The notes below the pieces were generated by a model that saw only the letters and a program-made list of their open reading frames with translations, made no database searches and had not been told where the DNA came from. This document shows positions 1-7,244 of a stretch of DNA of 64,000 nucleotides, in pieces. The position numbers and the translations under genes are program-made. This DNA comes from CAWKEY01 sp963848675 (GTDB taxonomy: Bacteria > Pseudomonadota > Gammaproteobacteria > Methylococcales > Methylomonadaceae), in the NCBI GenBank assembly GCA_963848675.1, contig CAWKEY010000068.1, positions 6,730 through 70,729 on the forward strand. The letters are read 5' to 3'. The stretch's first letter is position 1. Each line of letters starts with the position of its first letter.

Positions 1-2
1 AA

Positions 3-146
3 GACAGTGAATATGTTGCCCTTGCTGATGGTATTGAGAAAGAAACCATAAAAAGAGATGCACGAAGAAAGATTGAAATTTATTGGGAAAAGAAACGACT
101 GAAAGAACAATTCGATGATTTTGATGAATCCGAATTTGGTTTTTAA
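3..146 (+). CDS. 3' end of a small acidic/basic protein, possibly PA3496 family (partial)
   Basis: The frame is open from the window edge to a TAA at 144-146, giving the last 47 residues of a protein whose start lies outside. The visible part has a basic helix (RRKIEIYWEKKRLKEQ) followed by an acidic tail (DDFDESEFGF). That arrangement recalls the small PA3496-type proteins annotated as putative envelope integrity proteins, which have a conserved basic RR.IE.y.E.KRL segment and an acidic region. The family assignment rests on this short pattern only. It could equally be the tail of an unrelated protein. Confidence 0.45.
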   Translation, partial: DSEYVALADGIEKETIKRDARRKIEIYWEKKRLKEQFDDFDESEFGF

Positions 147-622
147 AAGCGTATACACACCGTTGTTAAAATATTCCAAAGTTGTCCGGCAATGGACAAG
201 CTTATTCATAAAGTTACCTAAGCGCTTGCCGGTTTACCCGCGCACAACGATACACTTATATACTTCAAATGGTTATTTTTGCGGAAAAGTCCCACGCTGT
301 CATACCCGCTGGGACGCGGGTATCCAGCGCCATGGATGGTAACTTGCCGGTTGCACCGGCGCTTGATTCAGGGTCAATGCCAAATTGTACATTCACATCC
401 TTGTGTCTGGATTCCGGCATCCATGCCGGAATGACGAGGCTTTTTGTTAGTCATAAAATCCGCAAACTTGACCGTGCAAAGCATAATCCTCTCAAGTCGG
501 ACGCCTACTGGGATGTAGGTATCCGGGCAATGCAGGAGCGACGTATAACGGTATGTCGAGAGGGCGGTTGAAAAAAGCCCCCTTTGTTTATAAACGCTCC
601 GTCAAGCGAACATTGATTTGCG
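147..622. other. Intergenic region rich in short palindromes, no gene seen
   Basis: Open frames here are short, overlap each other and have no recognisable motifs. The stretch holds a small hairpin around 307-318 (CCCGC...GCGGG) and the perfect palindrome at 411-432, followed by another repeat-like piece at 499-530. I read it as non-coding repeat-bearing DNA downstream of the leftward nagZ operon. Confidence 0.5.
411..432. repeat. Perfect 10-bp-arm palindrome (REP-like)
   Basis: ATTCCGGCAT (411-420) and ATGCCGGAAT (423-432) are perfect inverted arms with a 2-nt centre. The sequence resembles the 'ATTCCGGCAT...' dispersed repeats common in proteobacterial intergenic DNA. It sits in a gene-free stretch, so a role as a REP-type element or transcript end is inferred. 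Confidence 0.55.
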
Positions 623-1360
623 CTATAGCGATACAAAGCTCTTGAGCAGCTCGGCGGCATCAATCATACCTTTGTGGAGATGCTCTTCAATTTCAGCCAT
701 GGTGATTTCGCCCTCAATTTTGCCAGCCGCCCAGTTGGCGATGACGGCAATCGCCGCATAATCGATACCAAGCTCTCTGGCCAGCGCCGCTTCCGGCATT
801 CCGGTCATGCCCACCAAATCACAGCCATCCCGTTCCATGCGGCGAATTTCTGCTGCCGTTTCCAGGCGAGGGCCTTGGGCGCAGCCATAAGTACCCAGTG
901 GGCTGAGTTTTATATGGGCCTTGGCGGCGGCAGTAATTAAACGCGCACGCAGAGCCTGAGTGTAAGGGTACGTAAAGTCGATATGCGTGACCGGATCGGT
1001 TTCGTCGTCACAGAAAGTATGTTTGCGGTCATAGCTGTAATCAATAATCTGATCAGGAATGGCAATATGCGAGGGCGCCATTTGAGGCGTGATGCCGCCA
1101 ACAGCTGCAACGGCGATGATCTGTTCAACGCCCAGTTGTTTCAGCCCCCAAATATTGGCGCGATAATTGATATTATGCGGCGCAAAACGGTGCGGATTGC
1201 CGTGTCTGGCCAAAAAAATCACTTCTTGATGATTCAGTTCGCCGGTAATAAAGTCGGCTGAGGGTGAGCCGTAAGGCGTAGTCAGGTGATCGCGCTTGAT
1301 GATGCGTAAAGCGCTCAGCTGGGTCAGGCCGGTGCCGCCAATAATGGCTAGTTTGGTCAT
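623..1360 (-). CDS. S-methyl-5'-thioinosine phosphorylase (MTAP/PNP family)
   Basis: This 245-residue protein belongs to the MTAP branch of the purine nucleoside phosphorylases, which use phosphate to cleave methylthio-nucleosides made from S-adenosylmethionine by polyamine synthesis. The N-terminal phosphate loop GGTG is at residues 8-11, and the substrate region GTYGCAQGPRLETAAEI at 156-172, followed by VGMTGMPEA at 183-191. The 'GCAQGPRLET' and 'NWAAG' (209-213) forms match the Pseudomonas PA3004 type, which prefers methylthioinosine. Classical MTAP has 'CTEGPRFET'. Its ATG overlaps the hpt stop (ATGA, 1357-1360), so it is translationally coupled. In Pseudomonas the orthologue also neighbours nagZ. 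Specificity is inferred from these residues. Confidence 0.82.
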   Translation of the reverse strand: MTKLAIIGGTGLTQLSALRIIKRDHLTTPYGSPSADFITGELNHQEVIFLARHGNPHRFAPHNINYRANIWGLKQLGVEQIIAVAAVGGITPQMAPSHIAIPDQIIDYSYDRKHTFCDDETDPVTHIDFTYPYTQALRARLITAAAKAHIKLSPLGTYGCAQGPRLETAAEIRRMERDGCDLVGMTGMPEAALARELGIDYAAIAVIANWAAGKIEGEITMAEIEEHLHKGMIDAAELLKSFVSL

Positions 1361-1923
1361 AATGAGCTGTCCTTGGTGGGTTGCTTGCAGGCATAAATGC
1401 CGGCTGCATTGCGTAAATAGCCTTTGTAGTCCATGCCGTAGCCGAACAGATAGCGGTTTTCCACCTGCAGGCCGACAAAATCAGCGCGTACGGGTTTGTC
1501 GTGGTCAAGCATTTTATCCACCAACACGGCGCTGTATACGGCGAGGGCGCCTTGCTCCTTGCAATACTGGCAGATGGCTTCAAGGGTTATGCCTTCGTCG
1601 AGGATGTCATCGACAATGAGCACGGTGCGGCCTTTCATCGGCGTTTTCGGTTTTAACAGCCATTGAATACGGCCGCCTGAAGTCTTGTTTTGATAACGGC
1701 TGGCATTGATGGCATCTAGGGTGAGCGGGAGGCTCAAGCGGGTGAGCAATTTGCCGGCGGTGATGAGGCCGCCGTTCATGACGCACAGGAACAAGGGGTT
1801 GCATCCGGCCAGCGTTGAATTGATTTGTTCAGCCATTCTGTCCAGGGCGGCTTCAACCTGCTCTTCGCTAAAGAGCAAATCGGCGGTGGCCTGTATGTGT
1901 TCGATTTCTTTGAGGTTAGTCAT
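1357..1923 (-). CDS. hpt: Hypoxanthine(-guanine) phosphoribosyltransferase
   Basis: A type I phosphoribosyltransferase of 188 residues that would convert hypoxanthine or guanine plus PRPP to the nucleotide in the cytoplasm. The PRPP-binding motif VLIVDDILDEG (acidic pair at about 105-106) and the N-terminal loop CVMNGGLITAGKL are clear. I start it at 1923, where ATG overlaps the nagZ stop as ATGA, rather than at an upstream codon inside nagZ. Together with the downstream methylthioinosine phosphorylase it forms a salvage pair: the phosphorylase releases hypoxanthine and this enzyme recaptures it. Confidence 0.88.
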   Translation of the reverse strand: MTNLKEIEHIQATADLLFSEEQVEAALDRMAEQINSTLAGCNPLFLCVMNGGLITAGKLLTRLSLPLTLDAINASRYQNKTSGGRIQWLLKPKTPMKGRTVLIVDDILDEGITLEAICQYCKEQGALAVYSAVLVDKMLDHDKPVRADFVGLQVENRYLFGYGMDYKGYLRNAAGIYACKQPTKDSSL

Positions 1924-2927
1924 GCGTAGACACTGAGCTGGTCTGAAATTTGCCACCATTTTGCGGTGTTCATGAGTTGCTCGCGGCTCATCCGGGGTTT
2001 GCCGCGCATTGCGTTGAGTCGCTGCTCTCTGATGGCATCCTCAGTGACAGGCAAAGTCTCAAGCACTTGTTCGGCGCCGCGCGGATTATTGCAGATCAGG
2101 AGCATATCGCAGCCAGCTTGTTGTGCCAGCCGGGCGCGTTCAGGGAAGTCGCCTGCTGATGCGGCGCCGGCCATGCTTAAGTCATCGCTAAACACGGTGC
2201 CGTTAAAGTTGAGCTCCTGGCGCAGTATCTGTTGTATCCAGAAGGATGAAAAACCTGCGGGACTGGGATCAACTTTAGGGTACAGCACATGCGCCGGCAT
2301 AATGCCTTCAAGTCCTTCATCGATCAGTTGTTTAAATGGCAGCAGGTCTTTGTTCCGGATGCTGTCCAGATCGCGTTCATCCACCGGCAGAGTCAGATGT
2401 GAATCCAGCGCTACAGCACCGTGTCCGGGGAAATGCTTTCCGGTCGCCGCCATGCCGGCCGCATTCATGCCCTTTCTAAAAGCGCTGGCCAGTTGCGTAG
2501 CCAATTGATAATCGGTTGAAAATGAGCGATTGCCGATAACCGCGCTGATGCCGCAATCAATGTCCAATACCGGCGCAAAGCTGAAATCCACACCGACCGC
2601 CAATAATTCGGCCGCCATCAGCCAGCCTGCGGGTTCGGCCAGTTCCGGATGTGCTGCATAGCAGGAGGCGGGCGGCAGACGCGTGAAACCATTTTGAAAG
2701 CGCTGCACGCGGCCGCCTTCCTGATCGACGGCAATGAGTATCGGGCCATTCCGCGCGGCGCGAATTTGTCTGATGAGTCCGGTAACTTGTTCGGGGCTTT
2801 GGTAATTCCGTGAAAAGAGGATAACCGCCCCGGTGTTGGGATGATTGATTACTTCTTGCTCATGGGCTGTCAAGGTCAAGCCCTCAACATCCAGCATGAT
2901 AGGGCCGATAGGGTTGTTACGTGTCAT
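1920..2927 (-). CDS. nagZ: Beta-N-acetylhexosaminidase NagZ (GH3)
   Basis: A cytoplasmic glycoside hydrolase family 3 enzyme that removes N-acetylglucosamine from anhydromuropeptides during wall recycling. The 335 residues carry the start MLDVEG (11-16), the substrate motif KHFPGHG at 164-170 followed by DSH at 175-177, and the nucleophile aspartate in VFSDDLSM (about 248). Length matches the family. It is the first gene of a leftward three-gene set with ATGA overlaps. Another recycling pair, amgK-murU, lies about 3 kb away, so both ends of the anhMurNAc route are close together. Confidence 0.93.
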   Translation of the reverse strand: MTRNNPIGPIMLDVEGLTLTAHEQEVINHPNTGAVILFSRNYQSPEQVTGLIRQIRAARNGPILIAVDQEGGRVQRFQNGFTRLPPASCYAAHPELAEPAGWLMAAELLAVGVDFSFAPVLDIDCGISAVIGNRSFSTDYQLATQLASAFRKGMNAAGMAATGKHFPGHGAVALDSHLTLPVDERDLDSIRNKDLLPFKQLIDEGLEGIMPAHVLYPKVDPSPAGFSSFWIQQILRQELNFNGTVFSDDLSMAGAASAGDFPERARLAQQAGCDMLLICNNPRGAEQVLETLPVTEDAIREQRLNAMRGKPRMSREQLMNTAKWWQISDQLSVYA

Positions 2928-3004
2928 TGCCTGTTATCGTTCAGAAATCTATGGGCTTGTGGCCTATACTTAAACCACAATAGTTGAATTAAACGGAGTC
3001 TGAA

Positions 3005-3400
3005 ATGCGTTTGTTTGTTTTGTTATTAAGTCTGTGGGTCATGCCCGCTATTGCTGCTGACAGTGAGGAGCCAAAAGCCGAAGCAGTTGCTATAGAATAT
3101 CTGGAAATGGGCCCCAAGTTTACTGTTAATTTGGCGGAACCAAAAAAATATTTGCTGATAAATGTGCAATTATTGGTTGAAGGTGAGTCTGCCAGTACCA
3201 AAATAAAAAAACATCTGCCGGCATTAAGGCACGAATTGATTATGCTGTTGAGTGGCAGGTCTGCAGATAGCTTGCAAAGCATGCAGCAGCGTGAAGCATT
3301 ACGCCAGGAGGCATTGTTGGCTTTTGGTAAAACACTGGAGAAGCACGAGAGCGGCGATGGACTTAAAGATGTGTTTTTTACCGAGTTCTTGATTAATTGA
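3005..3400 (+). CDS. Secreted FliL-like protein
   Basis: A 131-residue protein with a cleavable N-terminal signal (hydrophobic residues 3-17, AIAA). It is followed by a FliL-like body: 'YLEMGPKFTVNLAEPKKYLLINVQL' is the typical beta-strand opening, and 'LRQEALLAFGKTLEK...VFFTEFLIN' the typical end. A purine-rich ribosome site (ACGGAGTC) precedes the ATG. FliL normally has an N-terminal membrane anchor and sits in flagellar operons. Here there is a signal peptide and no flagellar neighbour, so a flagellar role is doubtful. Monocistronic, convergent with the HIT gene. Confidence 0.7.
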   Translation: MRLFVLLLSLWVMPAIAADSEEPKAEAVAIEYLEMGPKFTVNLAEPKKYLLINVQLLVEGESASTKIKKHLPALRHELIMLLSGRSADSLQSMQQREALRQEALLAFGKTLEKHESGDGLKDVFFTEFLIN

Positions 3401-3466
3401 CGCTTCCTTGCAAGGGGTATCCAGTTTGAAGTGGAGGTACAAAATAGTGCCTCTCTACCCATCGCC

Positions 3467-3892
3467 TCAGTACGAAAACTGCAAAGCCCCGCCAAAATGC
3501 ACTTTAATTCGCTTCAGCGTCGTTGTCATCTCTTGTTCGCTATAAGGAATCGCATCAAATTTGCCCCAGATCGGCGCCGGCCAGGCTCTATCAGTTTGGT
3601 AGCGGGCGATGTGATGAATATGCAATTGCGGCACTAAATTGCCAATAGCGGCAATATTCATTTTGTCTGCCTGATAAAGCACAGCCAGATTTTCTGCGAG
3701 ATAGCTGGATTCTTCCATCAGCAATGCGCGTTCCGCCTTGCCGAGTTGATAAATTTCTTGCAGAGCTGGTCTTTGCGGCACCAGGATAAACCAGGGATAC
3801 TGGCTGTCATTCATCATCAGCAAGCGGCATAAATCAAATCGGCCGATTTCTACGCAGTCTTGTCGCAGGCGGGGGTGTAACTGAAATGTCAT
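3467..3892 (-). CDS. HIT-domain protein
   Basis: A 141-residue member of the histidine triad superfamily of nucleotide hydrolases and transferases. The diagnostic segment VPQLHIHHIARYQTD places histidines at 91, 93 and 94. Like many short proteobacterial HIT proteins it has HxH followed by a non-histidine at the third triad position, then the W-P-x-P-x-W end motif (WPAPIWG). The substrate is unknown. It stands alone, convergent with the FliL-like gene. Confidence 0.85.
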   Translation of the reverse strand: MTFQLHPRLRQDCVEIGRFDLCRLLMMNDSQYPWFILVPQRPALQEIYQLGKAERALLMEESSYLAENLAVLYQADKMNIAAIGNLVPQLHIHHIARYQTDRAWPAPIWGKFDAIPYSEQEMTTTLKRIKVHFGGALQFSY

Positions 3893-4045
3893 AGCTATCT
3901 GGGGCAGGGTTTAAAAGATAAGGGAGAAAATGACGCTGCTTAAGCCCATCTCAATGGAACCAGGCTGTTGCATTATTGGCGCCTGACGCTTGCAAGCCAT
4001 CTGTAAATTGCTGCCGGGTCGTTCAGCTATTTTGATGCGGGCGGC

Positions 4046-5086
4046 TCATTTTGAAAACGCAATAAAGCGCCGGTAGGGCGAGCCCTGCTTCCAGGTGAAT
4101 GCTTCGGTGTAATAGTGCATTAAAGCCAGATACCCCAGCAGACCTACCGTAATGACCTTGCGAAACTCCACACCCAAAAAGTAATTCGTGGTGACATTAA
4201 CCGCCGCATCACCGTAACGCTGCAATACAAAAGCCAGAACAAAAGACAGCACCGGCAACACGACCACGATAGGCAGATGGCAGCGCGCCGCCCAGCGATA
4301 CAAAGCATTCTGCGGCCTGGCATGATGACGGTTGTAATCGTGGCTCACATAGAAAATATACGCCGTCGCATCATGAACCAAGCGTGGCGCCAGAATTGCC
4401 AGAAAAAAATACTGCTGCACATAGAAATAGAAACTGCTCAGCACCAACACTGTGTTGGACCACAAAAACAGCTTGCCAACTTGCGTGTTGACATAGCGCT
4501 GACATAAGACGGTACTAAGCCCCAAACCAATACACAAGCCAGCGGCCGCATGTTTAACCCATTCTGCCTGCTGGGCATCCAGACTGTTCTTCAGAAAAAT
4601 ACCCATATAGACAAAGATTCCGGCTGCCACACTCAACCATAACAGCAGATAAAATGCCCAGCCCGGCAAATGGCAGACCCCCCGGGCCACGCCATGCTGC
4701 TGCTTAAGCACATGGTAGACCGTCCAGGCTGCCACCAGTACATAAAACATCCGGTAGGAAATAAACAGACTGCCAACGCCAAAAAACAGCGCCAGCGCCG
4801 CTGTCATCAACACCAGTTTTAATTTATAAAACTTCAGATAGTCGGTATTACTGACCAACACAATGGCGCTAGCAACGATATGCGGCGTTCCGAACAGGAT
4901 CTGAAACAAAAGAAAATGCTCGGGGCTGCTGGGCAGATTTGCACGCAAAAAATCCTGCCCAAACCAAACATCAAACAATTGCAGTAACAAACAAAGCGGA
5001 ATGATGGCATACAGCGCCAGCAACAGCCGGAATGACACTGCCATTTTAGGAGCTGGATACTCAGTTGAAATGGTTTGCGCAGACAT
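4046..5086 (-). CDS. Polytopic membrane protein rich in conserved-looking histidines, function unknown
   Basis: 346 residues with about eight or nine hydrophobic segments, so an integral inner-membrane protein. Histidines sit at membrane edges: H57, H69 (FGTPHI), H125 and H131 (HVLKQQH), H238 (VHDATAY), H249-H255 (SHDYNRHH) and H324 (MHYYTEAF). Such spaced membrane histidines are typical of metal-dependent membrane oxygenases, desaturases and the Brp/Blh carotenoid cleavage group, but I cannot match it to one of these. No operon partner is apparent, and the dodecin-murU-amgK operon lies upstream with a 173-nt gap. Confidence 0.6.
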   Translation of the reverse strand: MSAQTISTEYPAPKMAVSFRLLLALYAIIPLCLLLQLFDVWFGQDFLRANLPSSPEHFLLFQILFGTPHIVASAIVLVSNTDYLKFYKLKLVLMTAALALFFGVGSLFISYRMFYVLVAAWTVYHVLKQQHGVARGVCHLPGWAFYLLLWLSVAAGIFVYMGIFLKNSLDAQQAEWVKHAAAGLCIGLGLSTVLCQRYVNTQVGKLFLWSNTVLVLSSFYFYVQQYFFLAILAPRLVHDATAYIFYVSHDYNRHHARPQNALYRWAARCHLPIVVVLPVLSFVLAFVLQRYGDAAVNVTTNYFLGVEFRKVITVGLLGYLALMHYYTEAFTWKQGSPYRRFIAFSK

Positions 5087-5259
5087 CGAAGTACCTAATT
5101 ATGAAATAGCGGTCATCATTCAGCTTATGGCGTTCTTGGCACGCAAGCTTCTGTCATTCAGTGAATTCTTTTTGGGGCTTAAGCAATCGCTATCATCAGG
5201 GGGCGCCGCCGCACAACTCATTGTATTTAAATAAGCTTGTACAGGACTCCGTAAAGACC

Positions 5260-5469
5260 TTATTCCGTCAATGCAAAACCTATTTTAATGGTAACCTGCC
5301 AGTGGGCAATTTTGCCTTGATCGAGATGGCCGCGCGTTTCGACTACTTCAAACCAGCGCATATCGTGGATGGTTTTAGCTGCTTTGCTGATGGCGTTTTC
5401 GATGGCTTCCTGCATACCGATAGTGGAAGAGCCGGTGAGTTCTATTTTTTTGTAAATATGGTCAGACAT
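5260..5469 (-). CDS. Dodecin family flavin-binding protein
   Basis: A 69-residue protein with the dodecin pattern. An N-terminal strand (HIYKKIELTGSS) leads to a helix (QEAIENAISKAAKT), then the strand RWFEVVETRG containing the flavin-stacking tryptophan, then a final strand (AHWQVTIKIGFAL). Dodecins assemble as dodecamers that store or buffer riboflavin/FMN. The gene overlaps the end of murU by 8 nt and is probably co-transcribed with it, although no functional link to wall recycling is evident. Confidence 0.88.
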   Translation of the reverse strand: MSDHIYKKIELTGSSTIGMQEAIENAISKAAKTIHDMRWFEVVETRGHLDQGKIAHWQVTIKIGFALTE

Positions 5470-6145
5470 GATCTTGTTCTCGCTGTGTGTAATAAAAATC
5501 CAGCTCCTGTAGACGCTGGGGTGTGCCTATATCCATCCAGAAACCGTCAAATGTTTGCCCCGTTACGCGCCGCGCCGAAATCGCGCTGCGCAGCAAAGGC
5601 GCCAATTTGCTGGTTCCGGGCGGTGTATGCATGAATAATTCAGGCCGGTAAACACCGATACCGCTAAAGGTAAATTTGGGTGCAGTAATCTCGTCAACGT
5701 GGCCGTTATTATCCAGGCCGAAATCGCCTTGCCGGTGATGCGTCGGGTTTTCGACCAGGACTAAATGGGCTAAATCAAGGTTCAGGTTTTTGAGTTGGGC
5801 GTAGGGAAAGTCGGTGGCAATGTCGCCATTGACGACCAGAAAGGCACTGTCGCCCAGCAGCTGCAGGGCGTGAATAATGCCTCCGGCGGTTTCCAGTGCT
5901 TGTTCGCCCTCGGGAGAATACTGAATATGGGCGCCGAAATGCCGGCCGTCACCCAGAACATTTTCAATTTGCTGCCCCATGTACGCATGATTGATGACAA
6001 TGTCGGTAAAGCCACCGGCAACCAGCTGTCTGATGGTATATTCGATCAGAGGCCTGCCAGCGACCGGCAGTAAGGGTTTAGGGGTGTAATCGGTTAACGG
6101 CCGCATGCGCTCGCCGCGACCGGCCGCCAGAATCATGGCTTTCAT
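5462..6145 (-). CDS. murU: N-acetylmuramate alpha-1-phosphate uridylyltransferase MurU
   Basis: A 227-residue nucleotidyltransferase with the signature AAGRGERMRPLT near the N-terminus, TPKPLLPVAGRPLIEYTI, and the metal-binding NGDIATDFP. MurU transfers UMP to MurNAc-1-phosphate in the fosfomycin-independent recycling route. The start MKAMILAAG at 6145 overlaps the amgK stop as ATGA. A longer open frame extends into amgK but has no family similarity. The gene pair and its position divergent from lptD match the Pseudomonas arrangement. Confidence 0.92.
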   Translation of the reverse strand: MKAMILAAGRGERMRPLTDYTPKPLLPVAGRPLIEYTIRQLVAGGFTDIVINHAYMGQQIENVLGDGRHFGAHIQYSPEGEQALETAGGIIHALQLLGDSAFLVVNGDIATDFPYAQLKNLNLDLAHLVLVENPTHHRQGDFGLDNNGHVDEITAPKFTFSGIGVYRPELFMHTPPGTSKLAPLLRSAISARRVTGQTFDGFWMDIGTPQRLQELDFYYTQREQDHV

Positions 6146-7140
6146 GCGCTTGCCTCGGCGACGGGTAACGCCAGATCGGCAAGAAACCGGCCAAAATCTG
6201 CTAGCTCCGGATAAACGGCGCACACGGCGGTGACATAATTCAGGGTGCGGGGTATGTCTTTCAGGTAGCCGGATTTGCCATCTCGTAGATGCAAACGGGA
6301 AAAAATGCCGATGGCTTTCAGGTGGCGCTGCATGCCCATCAAATCGAACCAGCGTATGAACTGGGGCAGATCGCAATCAATCAGACCGGCTTGCAACAGC
6401 CGCTGATAATAGTGGTTTAGCCATTGTTTAACCTGGGCTTCGGGCCAGGCGATATAGCAATCGCGCAATAGCGACACCAGATCGTAAGTGATAGGGCCGA
6501 TGACGGCATCCTGAAAATCAATAATGCCGGGGGTATTGTCGTTTAACACCATCAAGTTGCGGGAATGGTAATCCCGATGTACACAGGTAACCGGTTGCTC
6601 GAGCGCAGAGCTGATCAGCAGTTTATGGACGTTGTCCTGCATAGGGGCGGGCAGGTCAATGTCGAGCAGCCGGCTTAAAAACCAGTCGTCGAAGATGCCG
6701 AGCTCTCTTTGCAGCAGGGCCTCGTTGTAGCTGGGCAGGCCGCTGTCTTGCAGGGGGGTTTGGCTTTGCAGCTTAAACAAGCTGTCGCAGGCGCTTTGAT
6801 ATAAAGTTTCGGCGCTGTGGGTATTCAAGCGGTCCAAGAAACAGTGTGAGCCGAAGTCTTCAATCAGTAAAAAACCGTCGCTCAGGTTTTGCTCAAAAAT
6901 GGCGGGTACGTGGATTTGGGATTGGCGCATTAAAGCGGCGACTCTGATGAAAGGCTCAATGTTTTCCTTTTCTGGCGGGGCGTCCATGACAATAAATTGT
7001 CCTTGAGCGGCCTTGATCCTGAAGTAACGCCGGAAACTGGCGTCGCTGGAGGCGGGTTCACAATGCTCGATGTCCAGCAGCAGGCCGTTTTCCAGCCAGT
7101 CGCGCATGGCGATTGTTCTTAAGTCTTCAGGCATCATCAT
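6142..7140 (-). CDS. amgK: N-acetylmuramate/N-acetylglucosamine kinase AmgK
   Basis: A 332-residue aminoglycoside-phosphotransferase-fold kinase that phosphorylates MurNAc at the anomeric carbon, supplying MurU. It has the catalytic loop HRDYHSRNLM (188-197), the metal-binding IIDFQDA (206-212) and a lysine-poor N-lobe with DASFRRYFRI typical of the family. Three consecutive ATG codons make the start ambiguous by up to two residues. It is divergent from lptD across a 104-nt gap. Together with murU and nagZ it indicates the anhMurNAc-to-UDP-MurNAc salvage pathway. Confidence 0.91.
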   Translation of the reverse strand: MMMPEDLRTIAMRDWLENGLLLDIEHCEPASSDASFRRYFRIKAAQGQFIVMDAPPEKENIEPFIRVAALMRQSQIHVPAIFEQNLSDGFLLIEDFGSHCFLDRLNTHSAETLYQSACDSLFKLQSQTPLQDSGLPSYNEALLQRELGIFDDWFLSRLLDIDLPAPMQDNVHKLLISSALEQPVTCVHRDYHSRNLMVLNDNTPGIIDFQDAVIGPITYDLVSLLRDCYIAWPEAQVKQWLNHYYQRLLQAGLIDCDLPQFIRWFDLMGMQRHLKAIGIFSRLHLRDGKSGYLKDIPRTLNYVTAVCAVYPELADFGRFLADLALPVAEASA

Positions 7141-7244
7141 GAATAGGTGAGTTTAGTTATAATGCTGCGGTAAATTTGGGGTAAAATGCACGTTCGGCAT
7201 TTTATTCGATTTCTGATTCATTAAGCTACTAACTTATATCCTCT

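Noticed and set aside
115..571. Overlapping short ORFs (115-342, 269-571)
   Set aside because: They cover repeat DNA, have no motifs and disagree in frame; the short protein ending at 146 is in a different frame.
5462..6376. Longer MurU start at 6376
   Set aside because: The extra 77 residues read through amgK in another frame and lack similarity. The ATGA overlap at 6142-6145 gives a normal MurU start.
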